Shown piece by piece: positions 8,706 to 17,562 of a stretch of DNA of 64,000 nucleotides. The position numbers and the translations under genes were made by a program. A model generated the notes under the pieces. That model searched no databases and was not told the DNA's origin. It was given only the letters and a program-made list of their open reading frames with translations. Source of the DNA: DAIOEK01 sp964648485 (GTDB lineage Bacteria; Chloroflexota; Anaerolineae; Anaerolineales; Anaerolineaceae); the NCBI GenBank assembly GCA_964648485.1, contig CAZYOF010000007.1, positions 1-64,000 of the forward strand, read 5' to 3'. How positions within the stretch are numbered: the stretch's first letter is position 1; the number at the start of each line of letters is the position of its first letter.

Positions 8706-9237
8706 GCTTTTCCTCCTTAACCGATTGAGTTTTTACCCGATAGGCTTGAATATCCCCCCGGCTGACATCTTCGATACGGAGGATTGAATACTGATCCAGT
8801 GATGGAGCCGTGGTGACTTGCACCTGAACTGAATGAGCGACAGGCTGTGACAGGATTAATGCCAGAGTGCTGAACACCATCATTAAAGGCAGCCTGTCGA
8901 GTTTTTCAGTCCATTTTTTTCCCACGCCCAGCATACCAACCCAGGCAGCCAGAGCTGCAGCTGAACCCATCACTACGTAATTTGTTCCACAATTTGGGTG
9001 AAATGCCAGGGATCTCTCGCCAGATGTTAGCCGCTGAACAGCTTCTTCCACCGCCGGTCGGATGCTATCTGATGGAAGCATTCCGATCAGCCAGAATCCG
9101 GAGGCATTTGAATACCCGGATATGCTTTTCGTGGGGAATTGTCTGCTGAGAATATTAATGGTGGCGTGTTCAACCGCATGATTGCGACGGACAGCCAGTA
9201 TTTTATTCTGGTTTAAAACAGGTGAAATAAAATTCAT
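8698..9237 (-). CDS. DUF6391-type membrane protein
   Basis: 179 residues. The N-terminal motif RRNHAVEHATINIL (about 17-30) with two histidines and a glutamate, and FHPNCGTNYVV (about 99-109), are features I associate with DUF6391. Two hydrophobic helices follow (about 110-127 and 138-157). The His-x3-Glu-His and His-Pro-Asn-Cys pattern could bind a metal, but this is inference and no function is established. It starts 2 bp after radA and overlaps the RDD gene. Confidence 0.75.
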   Translation of the reverse strand: MNFISPVLNQNKILAVRRNHAVEHATINILSRQFPTKSISGYSNASGFWLIGMLPSDSIRPAVEEAVQRLTSGERSLAFHPNCGTNYVVMGSAAALAAWVGMLGVGKKWTEKLDRLPLMMVFSTLALILSQPVAHSVQVQVTTAPSLDQYSILRIEDVSRGDIQAYRVKTQSVKEEKHD

Positions 9238-9239
9238 AA

Positions 9240-10682
9240 TTACTCCCGGGTTTTATTGCGTGAAGGGGACTTGCTTTCATGGGAGAACGCATCAGACAAC
9301 AGCGCATACCCCAGCGCCTCCCGTACAGAGCGGGCTTCCAACACCTGGATGCCATCCGGGTAAGGTTCTGATACCTTCATCCGGCGGGGGACCACGGCTG
9401 TCTTGAAACCCAACTTGGCTGCCTCGCGCAAACGGGTACTCATCTGACTCGCCTGGCGCAACTCTCCAGAGAGACCAATTTCACCGATCAGAACGGTATC
9501 TGCCTTCACAGGGATATCGCGGTAAGAAGAGGCTATGGCAGCCGCCATCGCCAGGTCGGACGAGGGTTCATCGATTTGCAGCCCTCCAATCACATTGGCA
9601 AACACGTCCTGCTCCATCAGGTTCATCCCCGCCCGGCGGGTGAGCACAGCTACCACCAAAAGGAGACGATTAAAATCGATTCCATTGGGGGTGCGGCGCG
9701 GATTGCCGTAATTGGTATGATTGGTCAATGCCTGCACTTCCACCAGAAGCGGACGGGTACCTTCCATGGTCACTACAATCGCCGATCCGGGGGTGTTGAC
9801 CATCCTTTCTACCAGGAAGGCTTCTGATGGATTGGTCACCTCCACCATGCCGTGCTCTGCCATTTCAAATACACCCACTTCTGATGTTGCGCCGAACCTG
9901 TTTTTAACACAACGGAGCAAGCGATAACTCTGGAAACGATCACCTTCCAGATACAAGACAGTATCCACAATATGCTCGAGCACACGCGGACCGGCAATCA
10001 GTCCTTCCTTGGTGACGTGTCCGATCACAAACACGGTTATGCCGCTGGTTTTTGCCAGTTCACGCAAACGTGATGCACATTCCCGTACCTGTGAGATGGA
10101 ACCGGCGGATGAGCGCATATCCGGCAGGAACATAGTCTGGATGGAATCCACGATCAGGATAGCAGGTTTCACCTGGCTGACATGCTCAAAAATTGCCTGA
10201 AGACTCGTCTCCGTGACCAGGTAGAGGTCTTTCAGCGTTTCCATTTTTGTCGTTTTTTCATCGAGCAAACGGACCGCGCGCATATGGATCTGTTTTTCAG
10301 ATTCCTCGCCTGACACATACAGGATGCGGGTAGACTGCGACATGGTAACCGCCATCTGTAGCAGCAGGGTCGATTTACCAATGCCGGGATCACCCCCCAC
10401 CAGCACAATGGAACCGGGGACAATACCGCCGCCTAACACCCGCGCGAACTCTCCGATAGGTAGCTGCCAGCGGGTTTCGGTTTCCTGATCGATTTCAATC
10501 AGCCGGCGGGGTTTCGATTGCGATGATAATCCGCCGGGGAGCCGTGCCGGTGCAGCCGTTTCAGATTGTAGAATTTCTTCGATCTGTGAATTCCACGCGC
10601 CGCACTGTGGACAACGTCCGACCGGTTGGGCGGTCACCCTTCCACATTCCTGACAGACATAGCGATGTTGTTGTTTGGGCAT
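9240..10682 (-). CDS. radA: DNA repair protein RadA (Sms)
   Basis: 480 residues. A branch-migration ATPase in recombinational repair. It shows an N-terminal zinc finger with Cys10, Cys13, Cys24 and Cys27, Walker A GGDPGIGKST (96-105), the RadA-specific KNRFG motif, and a C-terminal Lon-protease-like domain. The length is close to the usual 450-480. It is first in an operon of four genes. The start ATG at 10682 places the first zinc ligand at residue 10, as in homologues. Confidence 0.95.
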   Translation of the reverse strand: MPKQQHRYVCQECGRVTAQPVGRCPQCGAWNSQIEEILQSETAAPARLPGGLSSQSKPRRLIEIDQETETRWQLPIGEFARVLGGGIVPGSIVLVGGDPGIGKSTLLLQMAVTMSQSTRILYVSGEESEKQIHMRAVRLLDEKTTKMETLKDLYLVTETSLQAIFEHVSQVKPAILIVDSIQTMFLPDMRSSAGSISQVRECASRLRELAKTSGITVFVIGHVTKEGLIAGPRVLEHIVDTVLYLEGDRFQSYRLLRCVKNRFGATSEVGVFEMAEHGMVEVTNPSEAFLVERMVNTPGSAIVVTMEGTRPLLVEVQALTNHTNYGNPRRTPNGIDFNRLLLVVAVLTRRAGMNLMEQDVFANVIGGLQIDEPSSDLAMAAAIASSYRDIPVKADTVLIGEIGLSGELRQASQMSTRLREAAKLGFKTAVVPRRMKVSEPYPDGIQVLEARSVREALGYALLSDAFSHESKSPSRNKTRE

Positions 10683-10732
10683 GCAGTAATTATACAGGGA
10701 GAAAGGTGGAAGGGGGATGCCGTCCTTAAATT

Positions 10733-10760
10733 AAAAAGCAGCCTGAAGTTTCCAGGCTGC
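10733..10760 (-). terminator. Intrinsic terminator of the serine protease gene
   Basis: Stem GCAGCCTG (10738-10745) with CAGGCTGC (10753-10760). On the minus strand it is followed by TTTTT (complement of 10733-10737). It sits 20 bp after the stop of the protease gene and just upstream of radA. Confidence 0.85.
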
Positions 10761-10779
10761 CATCCAAAAATGATCTGGT

Positions 10780-11592
10780 TTATTCGCCCATGAATGAATT
10801 AATAAAATCGAGCACATTCTGGCGATCGACCCGGAAGACACCACCCGTGCCGGCGCAATTACCGTTCCTGCCAAAGGATGTAATTCCGCCGATGACATTG
10901 CTGGTGCCAATAAAGTTCGGTCCGCCGGAATCACCAAAGCAGGTTCCACCGGTATTGGCATTATTCGAAAGCAGCATGGAGAAATCTCCCACTGAACCGG
11001 GAACATTGATCTGGATCAGCTTGGGGTGCGCCACCATGCGGATTTTTAGCGCAACGTCCTTCCATGCAGCGGCATCGGGGAAGCTCTGCTGCATCCCATA
11101 CCCCACCGCGGTGAAGGTGATATCCTGCAAACCGCGTTTGGTCTTCAATTTATCCAGTTCGTTTACCTTGGGTAACTGCCCATAAACGCTCTTGAACACC
11201 GGTGTATCCAGTACGACCATGCCCGCATCATGCAAATAGAACTGCTCAGGATTATACAAGGGATGGGTATAGGTAGTGCCATCCACGCTGGTAGGACCAT
11301 CATACGGATAACCCAATGCAGCCTGCTGGCTCTGGATATCGGATTCAAACCATACTGTCGCCCGTACAGCAGGGGCTTCGGTGCAGTGCCCGGCAGTGAG
11401 GAATAACGTGGGTGAAATCAGAGTGCCGCTGCAGCGCCAGAGGGGATTCCCATTTGCGTCATCTGCGACCATCAACCCGACATAAGGATGTCCCTCTCCA
11501 TCAGGGTAGCCATCGGTGATGGCGCCTGCGAAGCTGAATGTGCTGGCAATGACCAGCATGGCAATTACAAATGCAAATACAGTCTTTTTCAT
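10780..11592 (-). CDS. Secreted trypsin-like serine protease (family S1)
   Basis: 270 residues. Signal peptide (MKK, hydrophobic 5-20, likely cleavage near AGA at 22-24). Catalytic triad: His69 in LTAGHC, Asp122 in HDAGMVVLD, Ser222 in GDSGGP. A disulfide is likely between Cys54 and Cys70, and Cys218/Cys246 may form another. It lacks the IVGG-type activation site; the chain begins ITDGYPDGEG after the signal, so zymogen processing is uncertain. It would act outside the membrane on proteins. The gene stands alone, with its own promoter, a c-di-GMP-I riboswitch and terminator in the leader, and a terminator downstream. Start ATG 11592 has GGAGGGAGAAA just upstream. Confidence 0.92.
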   Translation of the reverse strand: MKKTVFAFVIAMLVIASTFSFAGAITDGYPDGEGHPYVGLMVADDANGNPLWRCSGTLISPTLFLTAGHCTEAPAVRATVWFESDIQSQQAALGYPYDGPTSVDGTTYTHPLYNPEQFYLHDAGMVVLDTPVFKSVYGQLPKVNELDKLKTKRGLQDITFTAVGYGMQQSFPDAAAWKDVALKIRMVAHPKLIQINVPGSVGDFSMLLSNNANTGGTCFGDSGGPNFIGTSNVIGGITSFGRNGNCAGTGGVFRVDRQNVLDFINSFMGE

Positions 11593-11664
11593 AAGTTTCT
11601 CCCTCCAAGGAAAAATTTATCACAATACGATTAAACCAACCTCCGCCTCCTTCCTTATGCAGTT

Positions 11665-11697
11665 AAGAAAAAACCGCCGAAAAACATCTTCGGCAGT
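11665..11697 (-). terminator. Riboswitch expression platform: intrinsic terminator in the protease leader
   Basis: On the minus strand GCCGAA (complement of 11689-11694), a 7-nt loop and TTCGGC (complement of 11676-11681), followed by GGTTTTTTCTT. The stem can extend to ACTGCCGAA/TTCGGCGGT. Its 5' arm reuses the last bases of the upstream aptamer (GACTGCCG), so aptamer folding and terminator folding compete. Confidence 0.8.
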
Positions 11698-11770
11698 CTG
11701 GCGGTCTGGGAACACAGATCCATGACTTTGCGCCCCTGCCTCACAGCAGGTTTGCCCTTTCGGTTGTTCT
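11691..11770 (-). ncRNA. Cyclic di-GMP class I (GEMM-I) riboswitch aptamer
   Basis: Reading the minus strand, the leader contains AGGGCAAACC, a CCTGC/GCAGG hairpin, then GGCGCAAAGTC, and ends with AGAC...CGCCAGACTGCCG. These are the conserved blocks of the GEMM-I aptamer in correct order and spacing: GGCAAACC, the CGCAAAG core, and the GCCAG.CTGCCG 3' strand. The usual GCC/GGC pair next to the core is GTC/GAC here, a compensated change that supports structure over chance. The element lies about 100-180 nt upstream of the secreted protease start, downstream of a good promoter. I identified it by motif reading; a covariance-model score was not computed. Confidence 0.86.
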
Positions 11771-11794
11771 TTTCTAAGCTGGTATTCTGAGTCG

Positions 11795-11823
11795 ATAATA
11801 CACACATCATCGCAAAAATTCAA
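11795..11823 (-). promoter_or_regulatory. Promoter of the riboswitch-protease transcript
   Basis: On the minus strand TTGAAT (complement of 11818-11823), 17-bp spacer, TATTAT (complement of 11795-11800). Transcription would start near 11788, about 20 nt before the first aptamer block. Within the 310-bp stretch 11593-11902 between clpC and the protease gene, this promoter, the aptamer and the terminator account for most of the space. Confidence 0.7.
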
Positions 11824-11902
11824 GGGAAAACCTGTCACATTAATAAGAAGATGGATGATGACCGGGGTCTTCATCCATCAATTTATTACGCCAGACACTT
11901 TC

Positions 11903-14413
11903 TCAGGCAGCAGCCTGTTCCAGCTCTGTTTCGGGCTGATCGTGGTTGCCCTTCTTGAGGACAATCTCCTCCCCCTCCGCCAGATCCACCATGATGGTGT
12001 CGCCATCTTCAAATTCGCCAGCCAGGAGTGCATCTGAGAGGGGATCTTCCACATACTGCTGGATCACCCGGCGCAACGGACGGGCACCCATATCGGGGTC
12101 GTAGCCCATTTCGCCCATTTTTGTCAGGGCAGAAGGAGTGGCATGGAGTACGATCTCATGTTCCTGCAGACGGACAGCCACCTTATCCAGTTCAAGTTTA
12201 ACTATCTGCTGGATATTCTCGCGATTGAGCGCACGGAAGACGATTACTGCATCCAACCGATTGATAAATTCGGGACGGAAGACTCGTTTGAGCGAATCCA
12301 TCAGTTTTTTACGCATTTCATCGTATTCTTCCCGTTCTTCCACTGTTTCATCACGCTGGATGGTGAAACCAAAGGCGCCCTGACGCTTAATCATATCCGC
12401 GCCGATGTTGGAAGTCATCACGATGATGGCGTTACGAAAATCGACCTTATGCCCGCGCGCATCTGAGAGCTGTCCCTCTTCCATGATCTGTAGCAGCATA
12501 TTGTGTGCCTCAGGATGCGCTTTTTCAATTTCATCAAAAACGACAATGGAATACGGGCGCCTGCGCAACGCTTCGGTAAGCTGACCGGCTTCTTCATATC
12601 CCACATACCCGGGAGGAGCGCCTACCAACCTGCTGACGGAGTGGCGTTCCATAAATTCCGACATATCCAGCTGGATGAGGGCTTCTTCGCTGCCAAAGAG
12701 GAAGCGTGCCAGCGCCTTGGTAAGTTCCGTCTTGCCAACGCCGGTCGGACCGAGAAATATGAAAGATCCAATTGGTCTGCGCGGGTCTTTCAACCCGGCG
12801 CGAGCCCGCCGGACCGCCTTGGATATGGCAGCAATGGCTTCTTCCTGCCCGATGATGTGTGTGCGCAGGTCCTCTTCCATCTGTAGCAGGCGTGCTGATT
12901 CCTCCTGGGCGATCTGCATCACCGGTACACCCGTCCACATGGATACCACTTCTGCAATATCCTCTTCTGATACGATCGGTGATGACTCCGGATCCCAGGT
13001 GGTTTTAAGTTTTTCCACCTGCTGCACAAGACCATCTTCGCGTTCAGCGAGTTCAATCAATTCGTCATTCTGCCCATTCTCTTCCGCAAGTGTCCGCTGT
13101 TTGCGGATTTCCTTGATCTGACTGATCAGTTCTTTAAAAACCTGCGCGGACGCGCTCTTATACATGCGCACCCGGGAGGACGATTCATCCACCAGGTCGA
13201 TGGCTTTATCGGGCAGGAATCTTTCGGTGACATAACGGGATGAGAGCCGCGCCGCAGCTTCGAGGGCATCATCGCTGATACGCAACTTATGATGCTCTTC
13301 ATACTTACTGCGGATTCCACGCAGGATCTGGATGGTCTCATCCACCGTGGGTTCGTTAACCACAATCGGCTGGAAACGCCGTTCGAGCGCGGCATCGCTT
13401 TCGATATGCTTGCGGTATTCCTCCAGCGTGGTGGCGCCGATGACCTGCAGTTCCCCGCGTGAGAGGGCGGGTTTGAGGATATTGGCGGCATCCACTGAAG
13501 AGCCGGCGGAACCGGCACCCACCAGCATATGGACCTCATCGATAAAGAGGATCGCACCGCTGGCTTTGAGCTCATCAATGACGCGTTTCAGACGTTCTTC
13601 AAACTGACCACGATACATGGTGCCCGCCACCAGCGAACCCACATCCAACTGCAGTACGCGCTTATCGAGCAGCAGAGCAGGTACATCGCCAGTGATGATG
13701 CGCTGGGCGAGACCCTCCACGATCGCGGTCTTGCCGACACCCGGTTCGCCAATCAGAGCGGGATTGTTCTTGTTGCGCCGGGCGAGGATCTGGATGACAC
13801 GCTCAATTTCCATCTGGCGACCAATGACCGGATCCAGCTTTCCATCTTCTGCCTTGGAAGTCAGATCCACAGCCAGTTGATCGACCAGCGGTGTTTTTGA
13901 TTTGGATGATTTTTCTTCTTCCTTCTTCGATGTCGGACTTTTTGCCGGCTGGGCAGGTCCTACAGCGGCGGAACTGCTTTCTTGCAGTACCCGGCGGGTT
14001 TGACGGCGGATTTGTTCGGGGGTGACCCCCAACCGCTTCAACATTTCCATCGCCAGTCCGTTATTGGCATTCACCAACCCCAACAGGAGATGTTCCGTGC
14101 CGATATAATGATGCCCCATGCGGCGGGCTTCTTCGATTGCCGCTTCGAGGACCATCTGAGTGTCATCACCCAGCTCGATCTGACCGGTATAAGTGGGGGG
14201 AGTATCTGAAATTTTGCCGAGTACATCCCGTACCCGCTCTTCTTCCAACCCAAGGTCACGTAATACCCGGCTGGCAACCCCACCATCTTCCAGCAATAAA
14301 CCCAGCAGTAAATGCTCGGTTCCAATTTTGTCATGAGAAGCTTTTTCAGCTTCTTGATGCGCCAGGCTTAAGACACGTCTTGCCCGCGCCGTAAACCTTT
14401 CCATACCAGCCAT
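11903..14413 (-). CDS. clpC: ATP-dependent Clp protease ATP-binding subunit ClpC
   Basis: 836 residues from the chosen start. Hexameric AAA+ unfoldase that feeds proteins to ClpP. Two Clp N repeats (about 5-145) are followed by a charged linker, the first AAA+ domain with GEPGVGKTA, a middle domain with a UVR-like coiled coil (around LAEREDGLVQQVEKL), and the second AAA+ domain with GPTGVGKTE and a ClpB-D2-type C-terminus. I chose the ATG at 14413 (MAGMERFTARA) because GGAGG lies 5 nt upstream; an in-frame GTG at 14437 would place that Shine-Dalgarno inside the gene. No clpP, mcsA, mcsB or ctsR lies beside it. Confidence 0.95.
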   Translation of the reverse strand: MAGMERFTARARRVLSLAHQEAEKASHDKIGTEHLLLGLLLEDGGVASRVLRDLGLEEERVRDVLGKISDTPPTYTGQIELGDDTQMVLEAAIEEARRMGHHYIGTEHLLLGLVNANNGLAMEMLKRLGVTPEQIRRQTRRVLQESSSAAVGPAQPAKSPTSKKEEEKSSKSKTPLVDQLAVDLTSKAEDGKLDPVIGRQMEIERVIQILARRNKNNPALIGEPGVGKTAIVEGLAQRIITGDVPALLLDKRVLQLDVGSLVAGTMYRGQFEERLKRVIDELKASGAILFIDEVHMLVGAGSAGSSVDAANILKPALSRGELQVIGATTLEEYRKHIESDAALERRFQPIVVNEPTVDETIQILRGIRSKYEEHHKLRISDDALEAAARLSSRYVTERFLPDKAIDLVDESSSRVRMYKSASAQVFKELISQIKEIRKQRTLAEENGQNDELIELAEREDGLVQQVEKLKTTWDPESSPIVSEEDIAEVVSMWTGVPVMQIAQEESARLLQMEEDLRTHIIGQEEAIAAISKAVRRARAGLKDPRRPIGSFIFLGPTGVGKTELTKALARFLFGSEEALIQLDMSEFMERHSVSRLVGAPPGYVGYEEAGQLTEALRRRPYSIVVFDEIEKAHPEAHNMLLQIMEEGQLSDARGHKVDFRNAIIVMTSNIGADMIKRQGAFGFTIQRDETVEEREEYDEMRKKLMDSLKRVFRPEFINRLDAVIVFRALNRENIQQIVKLELDKVAVRLQEHEIVLHATPSALTKMGEMGYDPDMGARPLRRVIQQYVEDPLSDALLAGEFEDGDTIMVDLAEGEEIVLKKGNHDQPETELEQAAA

Positions 14414-14697
14414 ATTTACCTCCAATACCCGAGCCACAAGTGTGGTCGGGCGAACGCTTCGCCAATAATGATTTCGATACAGCAGGAGAGCATATTCCAG
14501 CCCCCCTGCTGATGCTTATCTCAACACCATTCTACCTTAAATCAGATCGCTCTGTTCGGAATCAATGTTACTGTATAACAAAATATTCTATTTTGAAATT
14601 CATGGAGACTATCGATTATATAAATCAGCGTTCATATTAGATTCCTGAACAATTGTATTCTTTTTTCCTTGAAATATTATGTTATCTGGTGGTGGAT
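14414..14697. other. Divergent intergenic region clpC / methyltransferase
   Basis: 284 bp, AT-rich on the methyltransferase side. It must hold the clpC promoter (minus strand) and that of the methyltransferase (plus). I see no CIRCE element, no CtsR-type direct repeat and no confident -35/-10 pair. Confidence 0.4.
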
Positions 14698-15372
14698 ATG
14701 AAGATAAAAGATGATTTCAAGTTAATACAGAGAAAGAATTTGCTGTACCTGCAGAATGGTTCCGGTGAACAAGAGAACCATCGCCCCTGGTTGGCGGATG
14801 TTATCTCCCCTCTCTATGATGTAATCATGCAAAAATCGGTTTTTCCTAAAAATTTCGGTGGAGATATTACGTTACACAACCAAATAATGCAAAAGCAATT
14901 AGGCGACGTGCATGATGTACAGGTTCTTGAATTAGGGACAGGCAGCGGAACTGCTACGGCATACCTATCCAATGATAATCGCTATACTGGTTTGGATATC
15001 AGCCCCGGCTTGTTAAAAATTGCCCAGAAGAAATTCACCCATGCCGGTTTTGCAGATGTAGAGCTTTTTGTTACCAGCGCAGAAGAATTGCCATTTGAGA
15101 ATGAACAGGTAGATGTTTGCCTGTGTATCTTATCTCTAAATTTCTTTAATAACCTCCCGAGGGTCTTTCAAGAAATCTCCCGAGTATTAGTTGCGGGGGG
15201 CAGATTTATTTGCGTTGTACCAATACCAGAAAGGAATATTTTGGGTAGTCAAATCCAGGGCACCCTACTTTCAGAAGATCAGCATCAGGCACTGGCTGAA
15301 CAGAGCCACATGGTTTATCAACCCATTAATCAAACAAATGGGTGCCTGCTGTATTATCAGACAATCAAGTGA
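14698..15372 (+). CDS. Class I SAM-dependent methyltransferase (UbiE/Methyltransf_11 type)
   Basis: 224 residues from the ATG at 14698 (an upstream in-frame TTG at 14653 would add a hydrophobic stretch with no ribosome site). Motif I VLELGTGSGTATAYLS binds SAM, YTGLDISPGLL is motif II with its acidic residue, and DVCLCILSLNFFNNLPRVFQEISRVL is the Methyltransf_11 post-motif region. The N-terminal 60 residues (WLADVISPLYDVIMQKSVFP) resemble UbiE-like enzymes, but the substrate cannot be inferred. It stands alone between clpC and the NUDIX gene, which converges on it. Confidence 0.82.
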   Translation: MKIKDDFKLIQRKNLLYLQNGSGEQENHRPWLADVISPLYDVIMQKSVFPKNFGGDITLHNQIMQKQLGDVHDVQVLELGTGSGTATAYLSNDNRYTGLDISPGLLKIAQKKFTHAGFADVELFVTSAEELPFENEQVDVCLCILSLNFFNNLPRVFQEISRVLVAGGRFICVVPIPERNILGSQIQGTLLSEDQHQALAEQSHMVYQPINQTNGCLLYYQTIK

Positions 15373-15401
15373 AGTGGAATCATTTTACTTATTGGTAGCC
15401 A

Positions 15402-15938
15402 TTACTTCAAACTAGTTACAGCGCTTTTCAGTAAGTCTTCCATTACCACGATTTCACGCTGTACCCAGCGGGGAGGAATCTTTGATGGTGAAGATGCCAC
15501 TTCCCGATTTGCCGCCAGGGCATACTCCAGATCCATCCACACCGGGTGGATGCATAATTCTTTTTCGTATCTATCGAGGTGCTGCGCATGGAAAGGCATT
15601 TCCGGGTTGATCCGGCAGAAATAATAGTATGAGACCATGCGAAAGAGGTCATACTTCTCTTCCTGCGGCAGGTCATACTCAATGGTTTTGCCGAAATCAC
15701 CGCTGATTTCGGTCAAGTCCACACCACATTCTTCACGCAACTCGCGCAGCAGGGCGGTATGCAGGCGCTCACCCGGCTTCACCCCGCCGCCGGGGAACTT
15801 GTAATCGCCATCCACCGGGGAATGAATCAAGAGGAATTTACGATCGTTGCGGATGATCCCGCGGACCGCTTCGCGGTGGAAGACTTTGCCATCGAGCGGC
15901 AGGTTGGGTTTACAGAATATCTCACGGATCAGTCGCAT
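15402..15938 (-). CDS. NUDIX hydrolase
   Basis: 178 residues. The NUDIX box GX5EX7REUXEEXGU is complete at residues 51-73 (G51, E57, REL 65-67, EE 69-70, G72). The preceding RGIIRNDRKFLLIHSP strand is typical. It would hydrolyse a nucleoside diphosphate linked to another group; the substrate is unknown. The C-terminus carries a helix rich in acidic residues. It is last of four minus-strand genes (thioesterase, M42 peptidase, flavodoxin, NUDIX), 49 bp after the flavodoxin gene. Confidence 0.88.
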   Translation of the reverse strand: MRLIREIFCKPNLPLDGKVFHREAVRGIIRNDRKFLLIHSPVDGDYKFPGGGVKPGERLHTALLRELREECGVDLTEISGDFGKTIEYDLPQEEKYDLFRMVSYYYFCRINPEMPFHAQHLDRYEKELCIHPVWMDLEYALAANREVASSPSKIPPRWVQREIVVMEDLLKSAVTSLK

Positions 15939-15987
15939 CGATGCGCTCCAGTGACAGCATTAATTTGCCTAGATCGGAAAACCTCAC

Positions 15988-16464
15988 TTAAACCAGTTTT
16001 TTCGTCCAGCTGGCGGCGCGGTCCAGTTCTCCAGCAGATAAAGGACCTTCGGTATCTTCCACCCAGAAACCTTCGGCATCTGCCACCAACACGGCTCCTT
16101 TTCCCTGCAGCGCTTTGCCAATTTTTTCGGCGGCGTAACCAAAGATGCCAATCATAAAACGGACAAAACCGGGGATTTTCTGCAACCCAGCCGGTGAAAG
16201 GCGGGTATCGAAAGCGGCTGTTTTCCTCCCCTGCAAGCTGCCTGCAGGGAGAGCTTTTAGAAATGCTTTCGTGGCGGGTGAGACATTGAACCCGCGGGTG
16301 GGAGAGCCCACCACCAGCAGGTCTGCCGATTGCCAGTCATCCGGCTTTATGTCCTCCACCCTGACCACCTGAACCTCGCCGGATTCGCCCAGCACCGTAC
16401 CAATCGCGCGGGCAATCTGCTCGGTATTGCCAAAGAATGATTCAAAAACAACCAATGATTTCAT
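15988..16464 (-). CDS. Flavodoxin-family protein
   Basis: 158 residues. SLVVFESFFGNTEQIA (3-18) is the FMN phosphate loop, with FFGNTEQIA in place of the usual S/T-x-T-G-N-T. LLVVGSPTRGFNVSPATK (about 49-66) is the second FMN loop. The length fits short-chain flavodoxins. Good ribosome site (GGGAGAGTAAG) before ATG 16464. This is the second flavodoxin-fold protein in the window and not closely similar to the one at 3201. Its partner is unknown. Confidence 0.85.
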   Translation of the reverse strand: MKSLVVFESFFGNTEQIARAIGTVLGESGEVQVVRVEDIKPDDWQSADLLVVGSPTRGFNVSPATKAFLKALPAGSLQGRKTAAFDTRLSPAGLQKIPGFVRFMIGIFGYAAEKIGKALQGKGAVLVADAEGFWVEDTEGPLSAGELDRAASWTKKLV

Positions 16465-16506
16465 CTTACTCTCCCTATTTTTTCTGAAACTGCGATCAAT
16501 TGTTGA

Positions 16507-17556
16507 TCACACCCGCAGAAGATACCCCATCACCAGGCGGGTGGTCGCCAGAAGGGCATCAAGGTGAGTGCGTTCATAGTTGTGCGATGCATCCACGCCC
16601 GGTCCGATGAGCGCCACGGCAGCTTCTCCACCCGCCGCCCAGAAGGCGGATCCGTCTGACCCATAATGCGGGTAAATATCTGTCACGCAGGGTATGTTCT
16701 CTTCTTCTGCAATCCTGCGTAACCGGCTGGAGAGACCTTTGTGGTACGGGCCGGTGCTGTCGAGCGTACAGATGGTGGTATGGAATTCATCTGAATTCTG
16801 CCCCTCGCCCACGGCTGCCATATCGACCGAGATCACTTCCACCACATCCGCGGGGATGCCACTGGCGGCGCCGTGCCCGACCTCTTCAAAATTACTGATC
16901 AGAAAGTGGGTGGTTTGTACCGGCTGTAAACCGGCTGCGGTCATTGAGCGGATGGCGCTGACCAGGCAGGCAACCCCCGCCTTATCATCCAGATGCCGTG
17001 AGCGAATGAAACCGTTGATCCACTCGGCACGCGGGTCGAAAGCCACGAAATCACCCACCCTTATCCCCAGCACACGGGTTTCATCAGCGGTTTTCACCAC
17101 GGCATCGAGACGCACTTCCATATTCTCTTCTTCGCGTTTGGTCTCGCCCACCTTTACGCCGTATACATGGTTTGAGGCTTTATTGATCAGGATCGTACCA
17201 CGTATCAGATCCCCTGTTTCGGTGAAGATGGTGCAATTTTCACCTTCCACGGTGTTCCAGAATAACCCGCCGATGCGGGTCAGGCGGAGCCTGCCGGATG
17301 GCAGGATCTCTTTTACCATCGCGCCGAGTGTATCCACATGGGCTGAGAGTGCGCGGGGTGCTGTGTTTTGCCTGCCCTGCAAGGTGATGAGAAGCGCACC
17401 TTTGGTATTCACCTGCATGGTAATGCCGGGTAAACCCTCCAGCGCGGTGCGGGTGTATTCAATTGCCCGATCTGAAAATCCGGTCGGGCTGGGAGTATTC
17501 AACAATCCCAGCAGGAATTGTTGCATTTCTTCAAGGTTAATTTCTGGCAGGCTCAT
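16507..17556 (-). CDS. M42-family metallopeptidase (aminopeptidase)
   Basis: 349 residues. Dinuclear-metal peptidase of the M42 group (FrvX/YsdC-like). Metal ligands and catalytic residues are visible: His73 and Asp75 in AHVDTLGAM, LDDKAGV with Asp190/Asp191, EEVGHGAA with the Glu224-Glu225 pair, and SHNYER near the C-terminus. These enzymes form tetrahedral dodecamers that trim peptides from the N-terminus. The gene starts 6 bp after the thioesterase gene, so the two are co-transcribed. Confidence 0.9.
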   Translation of the reverse strand: MSLPEINLEEMQQFLLGLLNTPSPTGFSDRAIEYTRTALEGLPGITMQVNTKGALLITLQGRQNTAPRALSAHVDTLGAMVKEILPSGRLRLTRIGGLFWNTVEGENCTIFTETGDLIRGTILINKASNHVYGVKVGETKREEENMEVRLDAVVKTADETRVLGIRVGDFVAFDPRAEWINGFIRSRHLDDKAGVACLVSAIRSMTAAGLQPVQTTHFLISNFEEVGHGAASGIPADVVEVISVDMAAVGEGQNSDEFHTTICTLDSTGPYHKGLSSRLRRIAEEENIPCVTDIYPHYGSDGSAFWAAGGEAAVALIGPGVDASHNYERTHLDALLATTRLVMGYLLRV

Positions 17557-17562
17557 TTTTTC

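Noticed and set aside
11620..11874. 84-residue minus-strand reading frame
   Set aside because: It runs through the c-di-GMP riboswitch, promoter and terminator; no family resemblance and no ribosome site.
14440..14640. 66-residue plus-strand frame between clpC and the methyltransferase
   Set aside because: No ribosome site, no recognisable domain, and it covers the expected clpC promoter region.
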